NCBI GenBank assembly: GCA_025141675.1
Contig: CP081164.1
Coordinates: 1-49,981 of the forward strand
Reading direction: 5' to 3'
Source of the DNA: Rhodobacteraceae bacterium S2214
GTDB lineage: Bacteria; Pseudomonadota; Alphaproteobacteria; Rhodobacterales; Rhodobacteraceae
Length of the DNA stretch: 49,981 nt
In this document: positions 1-9,243 of the stretch, piece by piece
Layout: each line of letters opens with the position of its first letter
Numbering within the stretch: the first letter of the stretch is position 1
Notes under the pieces: model-generated
Seen by the model: the letters and a program-made list of their open reading frames with translations, nothing else
Told to the model about the DNA's origin: nothing
The model's database searches: none
Position numbers and translations under genes: made by a program

Positions 1-182
1 GCCGCCCCAAAGCAAGACCGCTTCCCGCGAAAGGTAACGAAATGCAACTGTCCAGCGGTGTAAAGTTGACGCGCTCAAGCGACAGCAAAGGTTACTTCAT
101 CCGGATCAGTGGACCAACCGTCGACGGAGAAACGCTCGACGCCGCCATGCAAGAAATCGCGCATCTGTTCGAGGCGCCATAG
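1..182 (+). CDS. parB: ParB partition protein, C-terminal part (continues from the window's right end)
   Basis: The frame is open from the first base and stops with TAG at 180-182. Base 49981 plus bases 1-2 form a GGC codon, so the reading frame that leaves the right end re-enters here exactly in phase. The joined protein would be about 355 residues, a normal length for a plasmid ParB. This piece supplies the last 59 residues: a basic linker (GRPKARPLPAKGNE) and a short dimerisation-like segment (GYFIRISG, then DAAMQEIAHLF). The only other start, ATG at 42, would give a 46-residue protein and is not needed. The join is inferred from frame continuity and from the fit to ParB C-termini. Confidence 0.85.
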   Translation, partial: RPKARPLPAKGNEMQLSSGVKLTRSSDSKGYFIRISGPTVDGETLDAAMQEIAHLFEAP

Positions 183-209
183 CGCCCTTATTGTGGACGG
201 AGAGTTATT

Positions 210-1033
210 ATGAAGACCACGAAGAAACGTGCTATGTTCAAATATGATGATGTCAGTAGGATAAATGGGTTACCTAAGTTCAGGACGCATTCTTTCTACA
301 TGATGCTTCCCCATCTTATGCCCGCTGATGACAATGACGTCATGATGTCTCAAGAGCGTGCGGTTGTTCGTCATCTCATTGAAGAAAATGATAAGCTAAA
401 GGGGCGTTTTGAAAATGACCAACAATACCAATCCATTGTGGATATATTCACAACGTATCGTGTGGCTAACAGTAAGAACTTGTACGAACGTTATGATGTC
501 CGTTTCGCAGCGAAATGGTTAAAAGCACTAGTTGGAAAAACGCTACTAAGCTAAAAGCGTTGTATGAGGAACGACCATTACCTTCTGGGCAAACAGGAGG
601 CTTAAACCAGCTTAACTTTCAACACGTTATTCGATACCTTCTCAACCCAAAGCTGTTAGCGGAAAGTGTGAATGACGAAAAGTATAACTTTGAAGAGCTC
701 GAGTGGCCTCATATTAAAAAGAGTATTTTTGAGGACTTCGATCCCGATGGTGAGATGCGAAACGAAGTACTAGCTCGTTTGAAAATTTCTCTTGATCTGA
801 TGAAAAATCATAATCAGGAAGTCACGACGCGACTTTCAGAAAAACAGTTCGGCTTGTGGCGCGACCTATACTCGGTGCTATATCATTCGATCAACGGTAT
901 TGGGCGGATCGAACAAAAGTCACTCATGATCGAGTTATGTATGTTGCTTGATCCACAGGTGCACCGGACCACCAAAAAAGAAGAGTACACCGATCGAGTT
1001 CGGAAACTGATCCGTAAGACTACAATGGGTTGA
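210..1033 (+). pseudogene. Unknown protein, apparently split by a one-base frameshift
   Basis: Two overlapping frames cover this stretch: 210-554 (114 residues, ATG after a GGAGAG ribosome site) and 515-1033 (172 residues, no ribosome site). Adding one A to the A5 run at 536-540 joins them into a single frame of about 275 residues, passing from the KALVGK segment to ATKLKALYEE. One ancestral gene is therefore more likely than two overlapping ones. The product is charged, soluble and helix-rich, with no family I recognise. The DNA is visibly AT-richer than parB upstream. The gene lies 28 bases after the parB stop, so it could be cotranscribed with parAB. Whether the frameshift is mutation, recoding or a sequence error cannot be told here. 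Confidence 0.5.
503..515. promoter_or_regulatory. Core match to the putative parS palindrome
   Basis: TTTCGCAGCGAAA is a perfect 13-bp palindrome identical to the centre of the three 19-bp repeats at 49016-49171. The outer three bases on each side do not match fully. On the circular map it lies about 1.3 kb from those copies, on the other side of parB. It may be a weak ParB site or a chance match. Confidence 0.3.
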
Positions 1034-1039
1034 TTGAAG

Positions 1040-1400
1040 TGGTCCCATCTTTTCGGATAGTTTTGCGGCTTGTCTTAGGTGTACCGGGTTTAGGTTTCAT
1101 GCTGCTTTTTGAAGCCAGACTCGTATGCCTCGTCTGGCGTTCGCCGATCTAGCGCGAGATGGGGGCGCTCGGCGTTCTAGATTGCCATTCCGTTTTTGAC
1201 GATCTTTTGGGTCTTGAGGCCATCGGTGATTTCTTCGAGGTACATGGCATCGACTTTGTGCCGCCTGAGATTGAAACACCAGTATTTGTTGTCCAACCTG
1301 TTCTCTATCCTATCACGCTGGGGATTGATGGCGCATAAAACTAGACGGTTATTAGCTTCGCTGATCAAGACCTGAAATCTCAATGAGATCAAACGCTAGG
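1040..1400 (-). mobile_element. Decayed 3' end of an IS3-family transposase
   Basis: On the minus strand a broken frame reads YLEEITDGLKTQK, then a stop in place of the usual aromatic residue, then NAERPHLALDRRTPDEAY. This is the characteristic C-terminus of IS3-family OrfB integrases (the RPH..L....TP region). Upstream sequence to about 1392 is too diverged to align by eye. No catalytic DDE residues and no intact ends are visible. It is a dead fragment, probably marking an old insertion. Bases 1400-1687 beyond it hold no gene; they are AT-rich and probably carry the promoter of the next gene. Confidence 0.65.
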
Positions 1401-1687
1401 CTACTTGCCTTGCGTTTTGACGCCTATCGTAGATGAACAAAAAAAACATACAGACACAAACGAATTGCCGCCCCGAAGCTACGTCAAATATTTGTGAGCG
1501 TCGTACTACTTACGATGAAGGTCGCTTTTGTCGAGATCATCTCTCGATATTATTTAATTTAAAAACAAATACTTACCTGGTTCTTTTCCTGGAAGTTTGA
1601 GATTATTGCAGAACTATCCGGTCCTTGTCGGTTGTTCGAAAGCACAGGTCTGCAATTCTATGTCCACCAAAAAAAAGGAACCAGAAA

Positions 1688-2356
1688 ATGGAAACGAACT
1701 ACCGCTTCTGCGATATTAAACTTCAAGTACTCCAGCTTATAACTCAAACACCGGGCCCGGTGGCGGCACGTGATCTGGCCTTTACACTGATACTTAACTC
1801 CAAACCTGATCATCAGACGGGCAAAATTCGTGTCAGCGACTCGGAGATTGCTACTGAATTGGGTCTGGCACTCAATACTGTGGTAGCCCGTATCAAATCG
1901 CTGCAGCGATACGGTGTGTTCAACATCAAACGGGGCCGGGGAGTCCGCAAGACGGAATACACGATCTGCCCAGAAATTTGGGGACGCGCCGCGGCCCAGC
2001 GTGAACAAGAAAGCTTCAGAAGCAAGAATCCTGGCTACCAAAAAGATGGTATAGATTCATCCAAAAGATATGGTGAGCAACCCACAAAAAACAAGGGGGT
2101 TCCATCGTATAAGAAAGAGAATAGAGAACAAGCTCAGATCGCTGCAGCGGTCGATCTAAAGAAGCGAAATCTCTCCGGGTTCCAGCTCCAACAACTACGT
2201 CAACTCCTATCGCAACTGGATATCTCCCGGCAAGATCAAGAGCTCCTTTTGAAAAGTGATGATGGCTATTGGGCTCCTGTTGAGCCAGGGGCACGGTTTT
2301 CTCGCTCGCAATTGCTTGAACTGCGGGCCGCTTATCAAAAGTTGCTTGAGCCATAA
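1688..2356 (+). CDS. Winged-helix/HTH protein, function unknown
   Basis: The protein is 222 residues. ATG at 1688 is chosen because it follows an AGGA ribosome site; an upstream start at 1625 has none. Residues about 15-90 look like a helix-turn-helix or winged-helix domain: a helical start, then VSDSEIATELGLALNTVVARIKSL (quoted in two parts: VSDSEIATELGL and ALNTVVARIKSL), then a basic GRGVRKTEY wing. A low-complexity, charged linker rich in K, E and Q follows. The C-terminal 70 residues are glutamine- and leucine-rich helices. The domain resembles small plasmid and phage HTH proteins that control replication or transcription. No partner gene identifies its target. It is followed about 80 bases later by a small basic protein gene. 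Confidence 0.6.
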   Translation: METNYRFCDIKLQVLQLITQTPGPVAARDLAFTLILNSKPDHQTGKIRVSDSEIATELGLALNTVVARIKSLQRYGVFNIKRGRGVRKTEYTICPEIWGRAAAQREQESFRSKNPGYQKDGIDSSKRYGEQPTKNKGVPSYKKENREQAQIAAAVDLKKRNLSGFQLQQLRQLLSQLDISRQDQELLLKSDDGYWAPVEPGARFSRSQLLELRAAYQKLLEP

Positions 2357-2435
2357 GCCGAAGGATTAGTTTTGCTTAGAATAAGCAACTTAAATCAGCT
2401 TCGATAAATTTATCAAAAAATCAAAGGAGATGACG

Positions 2436-2780
2436 ATGAGAGGAGGCAAGCGCCCAGGGGCGGGCCGTCCGCCAGGTGCAAAACAGATACGTTCTTTACT
2501 TGACCGTGCGAAGTTTCAAGGCGAAGCGCAAAGGCATTTGTCGACAGCATTAGACGCGCTTGTTGACGTGGCTGAGAATGGCAGCAGTGAAAGTGCACGT
2601 GTATCCGCGGCGACTGAACTAATTAATAGAGCTGTAGGCCGTTCTGTAGCTATGTTCGAGACAAGCGATGTTGGTGCCGAATTGCTCCGGGTAATGCTTA
2701 ACACAGACCAGGAGGAATTAGACAAAGAAGGCGTCGGACATATAACAAAAATCGAGTTACCAAATCTCTTTGATGAGTGA
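2436..2780 (+). CDS. Small protein with N-terminal GGKRPGAGRPPG motif
   Basis: The protein is 114 residues. ATG at 2436 is six bases after AGGAG (2425-2429); the ATG at 2430 lies too close to that site to be used well. The N-terminus GGKRPGAGRPPG is a glycine, arginine and proline motif often seen at the start of small phage or plasmid proteins, including some terminase-like and DNA-binding proteins. The rest is predicted helical, with a central ALDALVDVAEN...AATELINRAVG stretch, and ends acidic (LPNLFDE). No function is assigned. It lies downstream of the winged-helix gene on the same strand and before a likely terminator. Confidence 0.5.
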   Translation: MRGGKRPGAGRPPGAKQIRSLLDRAKFQGEAQRHLSTALDALVDVAENGSSESARVSAATELINRAVGRSVAMFETSDVGAELLRVMLNTDQEELDKEGVGHITKIELPNLFDE

Positions 2781-2797
2781 GTAGCGCTTTGAAAGTG

Positions 2798-2826
2798 CTG
2801 ATGGCGGCCACTAAGGTCGCCGTCAG
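2798..2826. terminator. Probable bidirectional terminator
   Basis: CTGATGGCGGCC at 2798-2809 and GGTCGCCGTCAG at 2815-2826 form a 12-bp stem with two imperfect positions around a five-base loop, followed by TTTA. It sits between convergent genes, the GRP-motif protein (ending at 2780) and the dehydrogenase (ending at 2861). That placement fits a shared transcription terminator. Confidence 0.5.
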
Positions 2827-2860
2827 TTTAGATATCGCTAGCGATCGGTTGCTGTCGTTG

Positions 2861-4024
2861 TCAGCTGGCCCCGAACAGATCACGTGTGAAGATTTTGTCT
2901 GTAACGTCTGCTAGATCGTCTGTCAGGCGGTTAGCGATGATCAGGTCGGCTTCGGCCTTGAACGCATTCAAATCACGGATCACCCGCGAGCCAAAGAAGG
3001 ATTCGTCTTCCATGATTGGTTCATAAACGATGACTTCGACGCCTTTCGCCTTGATCCGCTTCATGATCCCTTGGACGGATGACTGCCGGAAATTGTCGCT
3101 GCCTGCTTTCATCACGAGGCGGTAGATACCTACGATCTTCGGCGACCTCGCGACGATCTGATCTGATAGGAAATCTTTGCGGGTTCGGTTGGCGTCGACG
3201 ATGGCTTGCATCAGGTTTTGCGGCACGTCGGCGTAGTTTGCCAGCAGCTGTTTGGTGTCTTTGGGCAGGCAATAGCCGCCGAAACCGAAGGACGGGTTGT
3301 TGTAATGGTCGCCGATCCGCGGGTCGAGGCCGACGCCTTTGATCAGCTCTTCGGTATTCATGTTGCCCGCCAGCGCATAGCTGTCGAGTTCGTTGAAAAA
3401 AGCGACGCGCATAGCGAGGTAGGTGTTGGCGAAAAGCTTGATCGCTTCAGCCTCGGACGGGCCGGTGAGAAGGATTTCGACGTCCGTTTTGATTGCCCCT
3501 TCGAGGAGGAGTTCGGCGAAGGCCTGCGCCCTGTCCGATTGTTCCCCGACGATGATGCGAGACGGGTACAAGTTGTCGTAGAGCGCCTGACCCTCGCGTA
3601 GGAATTCAGGGCTGAAGATGATGTTATCGTTCGCGAAACGGATGCGGGCTTCTTCGACAAACCCGACAGGGATCGTTGATTTGATGATGATCAGCGCGTC
3701 GGGGTTTTGCGTCGTGACTGTTTCGATGACTTTGTCGACGGATGAGGTGTCAAAGTAGTTCGCGACAGGGTCGTAGTTGGTGGGGGTCGCTAGGATAACG
3801 ATTTCCGCGTCTTTATACGCATCGCTGGAGGTTGTGGCGCTAAGGTTCAGCGTTTTTTCAGCAAGGTACGTGGTGATCTCCGTATCAATGATCGGATTTT
3901 CGCGGTTGTTGAGCTTTTGCACGCGATCTTCGGACAGATCAACGGCGACGACCGTGTGGTTCTGTGACAGCAAAATAGCATTGGACAGGCCCACATAGCC
4001 AATTCCGGCGACGACAATTTTCAT
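2861..4024 (-). CDS. ugd: UDP-glucose 6-dehydrogenase
   Basis: The protein is 387 residues and belongs to the UDP-glucose/GDP-mannose dehydrogenase family, which oxidises UDP-glucose to UDP-glucuronate in two NAD-dependent steps. The N-terminal Rossmann motif is [20 protein letters not shown]. The central domain has SPEFLREG and the catalytic segment [11 protein letters not shown], with the active-site cysteine. The C-terminal domain has [10 protein letters not shown] and VIVYEP. Start ATG at 4024 gives the usual Rossmann start; a longer frame to 4051 adds an unlikely leader. It stands alone, far from the main polysaccharide cluster (about 7 kb from its end across the circle's join, past rep/par), but would supply UDP-glucuronate for it, for example to the uronate epimerase at 44772. 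Confidence 0.9.
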   Translation of the reverse strand: MKIVVAGIGYVGLSNAILLSQNHTVVAVDLSEDRVQKLNNRENPIIDTEITTYLAEKTLNLSATTSSDAYKDAEIVILATPTNYDPVANYFDTSSVDKVIETVTTQNPDALIIIKSTIPVGFVEEARIRFANDNIIFSPEFLREGQALYDNLYPSRIIVGEQSDRAQAFAELLLEGAIKTDVEILLTGPSEAEAIKLFANTYLAMRVAFFNELDSYALAGNMNTEELIKGVGLDPRIGDHYNNPSFGFGGYCLPKDTKQLLANYADVPQNLMQAIVDANRTRKDFLSDQIVARSPKIVGIYRLVMKAGSDNFRQSSVQGIMKRIKAKGVEVIVYEPIMEDESFFGSRVIRDLNAFKAEADLIIANRLTDDLADVTDKIFTRDLFGAS

Positions 4025-4163
4025 GAGCGGATTCCTAAAGAGATAAAACAATATGTTATTGGTAGCGCAGTTCAGCCTGTTATTTAAGATGAAATTGGTC
4101 TGTGAACGCAGGCTTCAATTTGCCAATCTGACGGGTAAGTCGTGTAGGGTAGGACTAAGTGGT

Positions 4164-5249
4164 ATGTGGAAGTTTGTATCAATTGTATGGCTGGCGGTTG
4201 CCACGCCGGCCCTTGCGCAAGATGATCTCGACTGGGAAACGCGGGCGTTCGATTTTGCCGATCCCCTTCTGAATTTTTCGACCAGTGTTGTGCGAGGCGC
4301 GTCTATTGATACGGTCCCGATGAACCGTCCCGCCCCAGGTACAATCGGGAATATTGGTAATATCGGGCTTGTGAAAGATCCCCGAGAGTGGCTGAAGGTA
4401 ACCATTGTTGGCTATGCGCTTGCCAGTCCTGCTGCATCTGAAGCGCTATGTCGTTACGAAATCGAAGCCGACGGGTATCGTATCCGCAACATACGTAGCA
4501 CGCCCAACATGACGATGACCGAAGCTTTTGCGACGAAGGCAAACGACCAACAGCAAACGACGGGCGCTTTCACGCGGTGTTATGCGCGAGGGCAGTCTGC
4601 ATTGACCGTGCATGTTCTGTTTGATGTGTCTGATATCGCGACACAGGACGCATATGATGCGCGTCGTGCAGCGGGGTTTGAGGTATATCAGCAGTTTGTT
4701 GAAGGGCTCGATTTCGCAGACGGTACCGCGGCGAATTTTGGTGGTCAGTTGCAGGATGTGCCTGTGACGCTAGGTGAACAGACGATCGCATTCGCGGTGC
4801 CTGCCATTTGGGATGTTCCGATTAACGACTTCACTGGCCCGCTGCCCGCCGAGATGCAGATGCTGCGTCCAGGGGAGGGCGGACCGACAAAAGGCCTAAT
4901 GTGGCTGCATGTGGTCGAAGGCGATCAACCCACTGGTCTGGAAGAGGTCGCAGAGCGTTTTGTCGTCCAGTATTTCCAGAACATGGACGATACGGCACTT
5001 ACGCTCGAGGTGGTGAGCAACACGGTTGACGACACCGTGCCAGAGCTTGCCGCCCGCGTTGTGCGGGTGAACGTCGCAGAGGGCGGCGATATCGAGGCGA
5101 GTGTCATCTGGCACAATGGCCGTCTACATGTTCTCGGGCTTTGGCAAAATTTTGATCCGCCGACAGATAAGGTACAGTTCTTTACGCGTTTGCCCGCCTT
5201 GTCATCGTTTGTGATGATGAAAAACAGTCTCGTGCGGTCGTTGAAATGA
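4164..5249 (+). CDS. Secreted protein of unknown function, paired with a DKNYY-repeat protein
   Basis: The protein is 361 residues. ATG at 4164 is chosen because it begins a clean signal peptide, MWKFVSIVWLAVATPALAQ with an ALA-Q cleavage site, and follows AGGA about eight bases upstream. The longer frame from 4053 has no such start. The mature protein would be periplasmic and has no family I recognise. The C-terminal half (about 215-361) reads like a DcrB-type alpha/beta fold (TLGEQTIAFAVPAIWDVP, then VASVIWH-like strands), which is only a resemblance. It overlaps the next gene by four bases (ATGA), so the two are translationally coupled. Its position beside a T6SS operon suggests a periplasmic accessory or immunity role, but that is inference. 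Confidence 0.6.
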   Translation: MWKFVSIVWLAVATPALAQDDLDWETRAFDFADPLLNFSTSVVRGASIDTVPMNRPAPGTIGNIGNIGLVKDPREWLKVTIVGYALASPAASEALCRYEIEADGYRIRNIRSTPNMTMTEAFATKANDQQQTTGAFTRCYARGQSALTVHVLFDVSDIATQDAYDARRAAGFEVYQQFVEGLDFADGTAANFGGQLQDVPVTLGEQTIAFAVPAIWDVPINDFTGPLPAEMQMLRPGEGGPTKGLMWLHVVEGDQPTGLEEVAERFVVQYFQNMDDTALTLEVVSNTVDDTVPELAARVVRVNVAEGGDIEASVIWHNGRLHVLGLWQNFDPPTDKVQFFTRLPALSSFVMMKNSLVRSLK

Positions 5250-7126
5250 CATATGATGACGCGTTTCCAATGCCTTACGCTGACTGGTATGCTGGACGTT
5301 TGTTCATGGACGCAGGTGTGCCTGCGGAGGATATACTGGCTTGCATGGACGTCACGCAGGCTGTGTGGGACGGCTGCCAAGAGCGCTACACCCAGTTGCA
5401 TTTTGCCGATACGGGATGGGTGGCGCACGCGTTTGAACGGGGCGGTTTGGCGGCACCTGAGAGGAATCGCGCGCTATACAAGCACCTGACTGGGAAACGT
5501 GCGCCGCTCCGGTTTGGCATGCGTGATCGGTTGGCGAAGGTACGGCGGGTGGTGGAAGCGGACCCGCGGATTGGTCCATTTGCGGGCGTTGATTGGGTTG
5601 CGCAGTATCTGTGCGAACGGCATTTCCCGACGATCCGCTATGTTCACAATGGCAAGCATGTTTGTGTTGCGGGACAGCCCTTAAAGACCAAGAAGGGCGA
5701 TGTGATTGAAGGCATCGATTGCACCGCGTTTGGCAAGCTGGGCGAGCGGTGGTTTACCGACGGCAAACGCGTGTACGGGCAGGGGGAACAGCCTACGTCG
5801 CGCCATTGGTTCGTGGCGCGTGGCGCTGATCCGGCGACGTTTCGGGTGCTCAATCAACGGTATGCGGCTGACAAAGACGCTGGGTATTACATCACCAATT
5901 TGCGGCTGACGGGCGGCGATCCGGGGAGTTTTGCGGTGGTCAGCTATCCTTATGGCAACCCCGTCACGCAGCGCATTGAACATAGTCATTACGCGAAGGA
6001 TTCGCGCCGCGTTTACAGCTACGGCGTTGCCATCGACGGTGCCGATGCAGCGAGCTTTGAGGCGATTGGCGTAGAGGGCAAATACTTTGCCGATAAGCAC
6101 CGAATCTATTGGGAACGCACACCGATTGAGGGCGCGGATCAGGAGAGTTTTACCTGCGCGATAGAGGTTGGCCAGTACCGCGCGTTTGACAAAAACAGGG
6201 TCTATTACGGCGGAAAAGTTGTATCCTCTGCCAATGACCATGATCGGTGGGCGGCGTATTTCGCGGCACGGCCTGACGTTAAGACGGCTTGGTTCCATGA
6301 TCAACCAGCGCAGACAGAACGTGTGCCGATTGGCGGTCCATATTTTAGCGATGGTCACCAGCTTTGGGTTGAAGCTCGCAAGCGCGGACAGCGTGAATGG
6401 GTGTCGGTGGATTACATCGATCACAACAGTTTTCGCCATGTGGTCGATGTGTTCGGGGTTGATCGGTCTGGTTTGCGCTATGTGGAACCACGGCTGGAGG
6501 GATATGAGCGGCCTGTCGTGAAAGACGCTGATCCTGAGAGTTTCGAGGCCCTTGGCGACGATTGGTATCGCTGTGCCAATCAGGCGTATTTCATGAACCT
6601 GACCGATCCGCGCGATTACTATCGGCTGATGATCGTGAAGGCGGATATGGATAGCTTCCGGCTGCTTGGTGGTGCCTATGCGATGGATGCGAAGGGGTTA
6701 ATCGTGGAAGGCGTGCGCAAGCGCGACATCGCCAATCCAGCTGCGGTGAAGCCGATTGGTCGGTTGTTCGCGACAATGGGTAAGGCGCTATTGTTTCGCG
6801 GGAAGGAAGTGAAGCGGATCGGTGCGCTTGATCTTCAGACAGCACGCAGCCCCGCGCCACGCCTGTTGATCGACGGTGCGGGTCACATGTTGCTGGGCAG
6901 TCGGTATCGCAAACCTGTGGCGGGGATGAACGCGTCCGCTCTGCGGTTTCTAAATCCGTATTTCGCGGTGGATGATGGGCAGTTGTATGCGCTGACGGAT
7001 GATAGTTTGGTCGTGTGCAAAGGTGCGGATGTTGAGAATGTTATCGTGACGGGGTCACACAGCGTCAGCGATGGAAAACAGCGTTTTGCGTTGGAGGGGA
7101 GCCGCTTGGCGCAAACGCCCTGTTAA
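5246..7126 (+). CDS. DKNYY-repeat family protein
   Basis: The protein is 626 residues, with repeated units of the DKNYY type: a tryptophan or tyrosine pair around D-K/G-x-R-V/I-Y. Examples are WFTDGKRVYG, YAKDSRRVYSYG, YFADKHRIYWE and FDKNRVYYGG, each spaced by a G/ADxxSF segment (DPATFRVL, DAASFEAIG, DQESFTC, DPESFEALG). The repeats probably form a beta-rich scaffold. There is no signal peptide, so it is predicted cytoplasmic. DKNYY proteins are frequent neighbours of polymorphic-toxin and T6SS loci, where they are suspected immunity or interaction proteins. The start overlaps the preceding gene (ATGA). Its stop overlaps the stop of the convergent T6SS operon by four bases (7123-7126). Confidence 0.75.
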   Translation: MTYDDAFPMPYADWYAGRLFMDAGVPAEDILACMDVTQAVWDGCQERYTQLHFADTGWVAHAFERGGLAAPERNRALYKHLTGKRAPLRFGMRDRLAKVRRVVEADPRIGPFAGVDWVAQYLCERHFPTIRYVHNGKHVCVAGQPLKTKKGDVIEGIDCTAFGKLGERWFTDGKRVYGQGEQPTSRHWFVARGADPATFRVLNQRYAADKDAGYYITNLRLTGGDPGSFAVVSYPYGNPVTQRIEHSHYAKDSRRVYSYGVAIDGADAASFEAIGVEGKYFADKHRIYWERTPIEGADQESFTCAIEVGQYRAFDKNRVYYGGKVVSSANDHDRWAAYFAARPDVKTAWFHDQPAQTERVPIGGPYFSDGHQLWVEARKRGQREWVSVDYIDHNSFRHVVDVFGVDRSGLRYVEPRLEGYERPVVKDADPESFEALGDDWYRCANQAYFMNLTDPRDYYRLMIVKADMDSFRLLGGAYAMDAKGLIVEGVRKRDIANPAAVKPIGRLFATMGKALLFRGKEVKRIGALDLQTARSPAPRLLIDGAGHMLLGSRYRKPVAGMNASALRFLNPYFAVDDGQLYALTDDSLVVCKGADVENVIVTGSHSVSDGKQRFALEGSRLAQTPC

Positions 7127-7719
7127 GCGGCCGCTCGCCACGTTGAGAGGATGTTTGGATCAAGTTGAGATACTGCGGGATCGTAGCGTTCAAGCAGGAT
7201 CGCACCGACGATGGCAGGCAAATCTTGGAGCCATGCAGCTGAGACGTCGAAGGTGATAGGCGTTGCTTGGCCGAGGCACATGAGGACAAGCGTTTTGATG
7301 TCGCTTTGTGCCGATGCGGCCAATTCGCTTAGTGACCGTGTGTTAGGCAGAAGGGCAGGGTTCAGGCGCTGTGCTGCGCGTTTATCAATATCGGCGGGGC
7401 AAGAGATTTCGCGCAGAAAAAGGTCCGCGACGGTGCTAAGCTCAACGTCTGCGCACCACGACAGCGCGATGGCTCCGATCTGGGTGACGCCTTGAGCTTC
7501 AATGAAGGCTTGCCAGCGTGTGGCGGGGCAGGGGGCAAGTGCTGTCAAAAGAGACTTGGTGTTATCGTCGATAGATGCGCGTTGGCGCAGGGTGTCTGCT
7601 GCGAATGCTGATCGCTGCCACATCTGGGCATCGCTGTACAGGCCGGTCCAGATGTCCGCAGGTGTCAGGTCTGTGCCAAGACGGAAGGCGCCTGTGAGTG
7701 GGTCACGGAGTTTGGGCAT
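7123..7719 (-). CDS. Last gene of the T6SS vgrG operon, unknown function
   Basis: The protein is 198 residues, predicted all helical and soluble, with no signal peptide or membrane segment. It shows LTALAPCPATRWQAFIEAQG near residue 65, and leucine-rich helices to the end. I recognise no family. It begins five bases after the preceding gene, so it is cotranscribed as the seventh gene after vgrG. The place after a probable cargo gene is typical of an immunity protein, but nothing in the sequence proves that. It ends in a four-base overlap with the convergent DKNYY gene. Confidence 0.5.
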   Translation of the reverse strand: MPKLRDPLTGAFRLGTDLTPADIWTGLYSDAQMWQRSAFAADTLRQRASIDDNTKSLLTALAPCPATRWQAFIEAQGVTQIGAIALSWCADVELSTVADLFLREISCPADIDKRAAQRLNPALLPNTRSLSELAASAQSDIKTLVLMCLGQATPITFDVSAAWLQDLPAIVGAILLERYDPAVSQLDPNILSTWRAAA

Positions 7720-7723
7720 TGGA

Positions 7724-8371
7724 TTAGTAAATCTCGGTTAGATTGGGCGCATAATTCGGATTGTCGCCATGAGGGCTGACGTCCATGTCGTTGTGGACGT
7801 CACCAACTAGACCAAAGGTGATGCGATTACCGACGGCGCGTGCTGTACCTGGTGCTGGAGCGTAGTCATATGTTCCTAAATCAAGGCTCGTGTCATCAAC
7901 CGCGCCGCCATAGTAGCGACACTGCCAGCCGCGCCCGCCTTGTCCTAGTAGAAGGCGGTAAGTTTGATTTTCGGCATTCCGGTTTCCGAGCCCGGCATCG
8001 CCGTGGAAAACTGGGGCTGTGAGACCGCTGTCTGGCGTCCAAGTATTGCCTTCGCGGTCTGTATAATGCGTGATTTCTTCGTAGGTTATCGACCCACCGC
8101 GACCAGTTCGCCCGATGCGGACAACCGGCGTTGGATTTGTTGACGGGCATTTGTTGCAAGCGTTGCGTTCGATATGCTCGCGCCCCATCGGATCGATCAG
8201 GTCGCCGACAGAGACCTCTGTGCAGATTTTGTCGGTCCGGCAAGTCCCTGTCGGGCAATTATAGGGCGGCAGGGACCGTGTGGCTGGATCAAGCGCTTCT
8301 GATCTTACGAATGGTTCAACCTTTCTTGCAACACTATCAGCAATAATACGCGCAGATTCTGGGTTCATCAT
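7724..8371 (-). CDS. Probable T6SS cargo effector, GTYDYAP-type C-terminus
   Basis: The protein is 215 residues with no signal peptide. The middle is cysteine-bearing (CPTGTCRTDKICTEVSVG and NACNKCPSTN), which may bind a metal. The C-terminal 70 residues read WQCRYYGGAVDD, LGTYDYAPAPG and GDVHNDMDVSPHGDNPNY. The GTYDYAP...DVxPxG arrangement resembles a C-terminal region common in Rhs and T6SS-linked toxins and their relatives. His and Asp residues in that segment could be catalytic. Its place directly behind the DUF4123 adaptor gene is where T6SS cargo genes usually lie. The activity is unknown and the effector call is an inference from context. Confidence 0.45.
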   Translation of the reverse strand: MMNPESARIIADSVARKVEPFVRSEALDPATRSLPPYNCPTGTCRTDKICTEVSVGDLIDPMGREHIERNACNKCPSTNPTPVVRIGRTGRGGSITYEEITHYTDREGNTWTPDSGLTAPVFHGDAGLGNRNAENQTYRLLLGQGGRGWQCRYYGGAVDDTSLDLGTYDYAPAPGTARAVGNRITFGLVGDVHNDMDVSPHGDNPNYAPNLTEIY

Positions 8372-8374
8372 GGC

Positions 8375-9243
8375 CTAGATTTTACCTTTCACGAATTCCC
8401 ACCAAAAACCAACCTTCCCGTAGAAGAGCTCTTTGTCTTGGGCTGACATGTGGATAGCCGCTTCGCCAAGATAGGCTGCGACACGTTGGTTGGGGTTTGG
8501 CACCTGTTCAATCACAGCGTCGCGATAGGCGTCATCCGCGACGAGGTCAGGTGTGACAAGTCGCAGAACTGCCATCGACACAACATCGCCTTCGCGGCAA
8601 ACTTCGAGCCATGCGCAGTCCAGAATGGCCTGATCGACGATCTCGAGACGTTGGGCTTGCGAGAGCGTTTCGCCTTGTTCCCAAAAGACGCGCCCTAAAA
8701 AATCAGCGAGCCGGTTGCGGAACACCTGATCGGTGATTTGGGTGAACATTTCGATTTGTTGCACGTTGACCGCGTAGGGTTTTTCCAGCGGAAGAGCTGC
8801 ACTGTTTGGTCCGCTGAGTGTGGGGCGGGTGATAACAGATGGCACGCCAGATTTGAGCGCATAGAACCGCTCTGACGGTCCCCAGAACGCTGCGGCGTCG
8901 GTAGCCTGAAGCGTGCCGAGAAAGGCGAGCAGGATGCGGGTGTCGTAGAACCGGAAAAGGGCCATTTGCGTTCCTTCATCAATTGTTACGTTCAGCCAAG
9001 AGGCGTTGTGGCGGCGCAGGTCGTCGCATCTTTTTCGGCGATAAACCCTGTGTGGGGGAATCTCGCGGCGTGTAACAGATCGTTGACGGCTTTGGGTTTG
9101 GTGGGGTCGAAGGCGACGATATAGGGTGCCGCGCCGAAGTGCAGGATTTCGAAAGACGTCGCAAGTATGGTGTTCGCTAACGCGTCAGCTGTCAGCCACC
9201 GGCAAAAGTGTCTTCGGATCCAGCATTTGCATTCCCGCCGCAA
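8375..9243 (-). pseudogene. DUF4123 T6SS adaptor/chaperone, frameshifted
   Basis: DUF4123 proteins load cargo effectors onto VgrG. The N-terminal part (9243-8992) reads FEILHFGAAPYIVAFDP and HTGFIAEKDATT and then stops. The rest lies in another frame: DLRRHNASWLNVTIDEG, ALFRFYDTRILLAFLGTL and FWGPSERFYAL, the classic DUF4123 RFYDPR core. One extra A in the coding-strand A5 run (9031-9035) restores a single frame of about 289 residues, the usual family length. A -1 slip on the GAA AAA codons would do the same. The start is uncertain because the 5' part overlaps the PAAR stop; ATG at 9243 or CTG near 9199 are options. The downstream part alone, from ATG at 8965, would lack the N-terminal half. 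Confidence 0.75.

Noticed and set aside
5352..7289. Several long minus-strand frames opposite the DKNYY gene
   Set aside because: They are antisense to a clear coding sequence, lack ribosome sites and have no recognisable domains.
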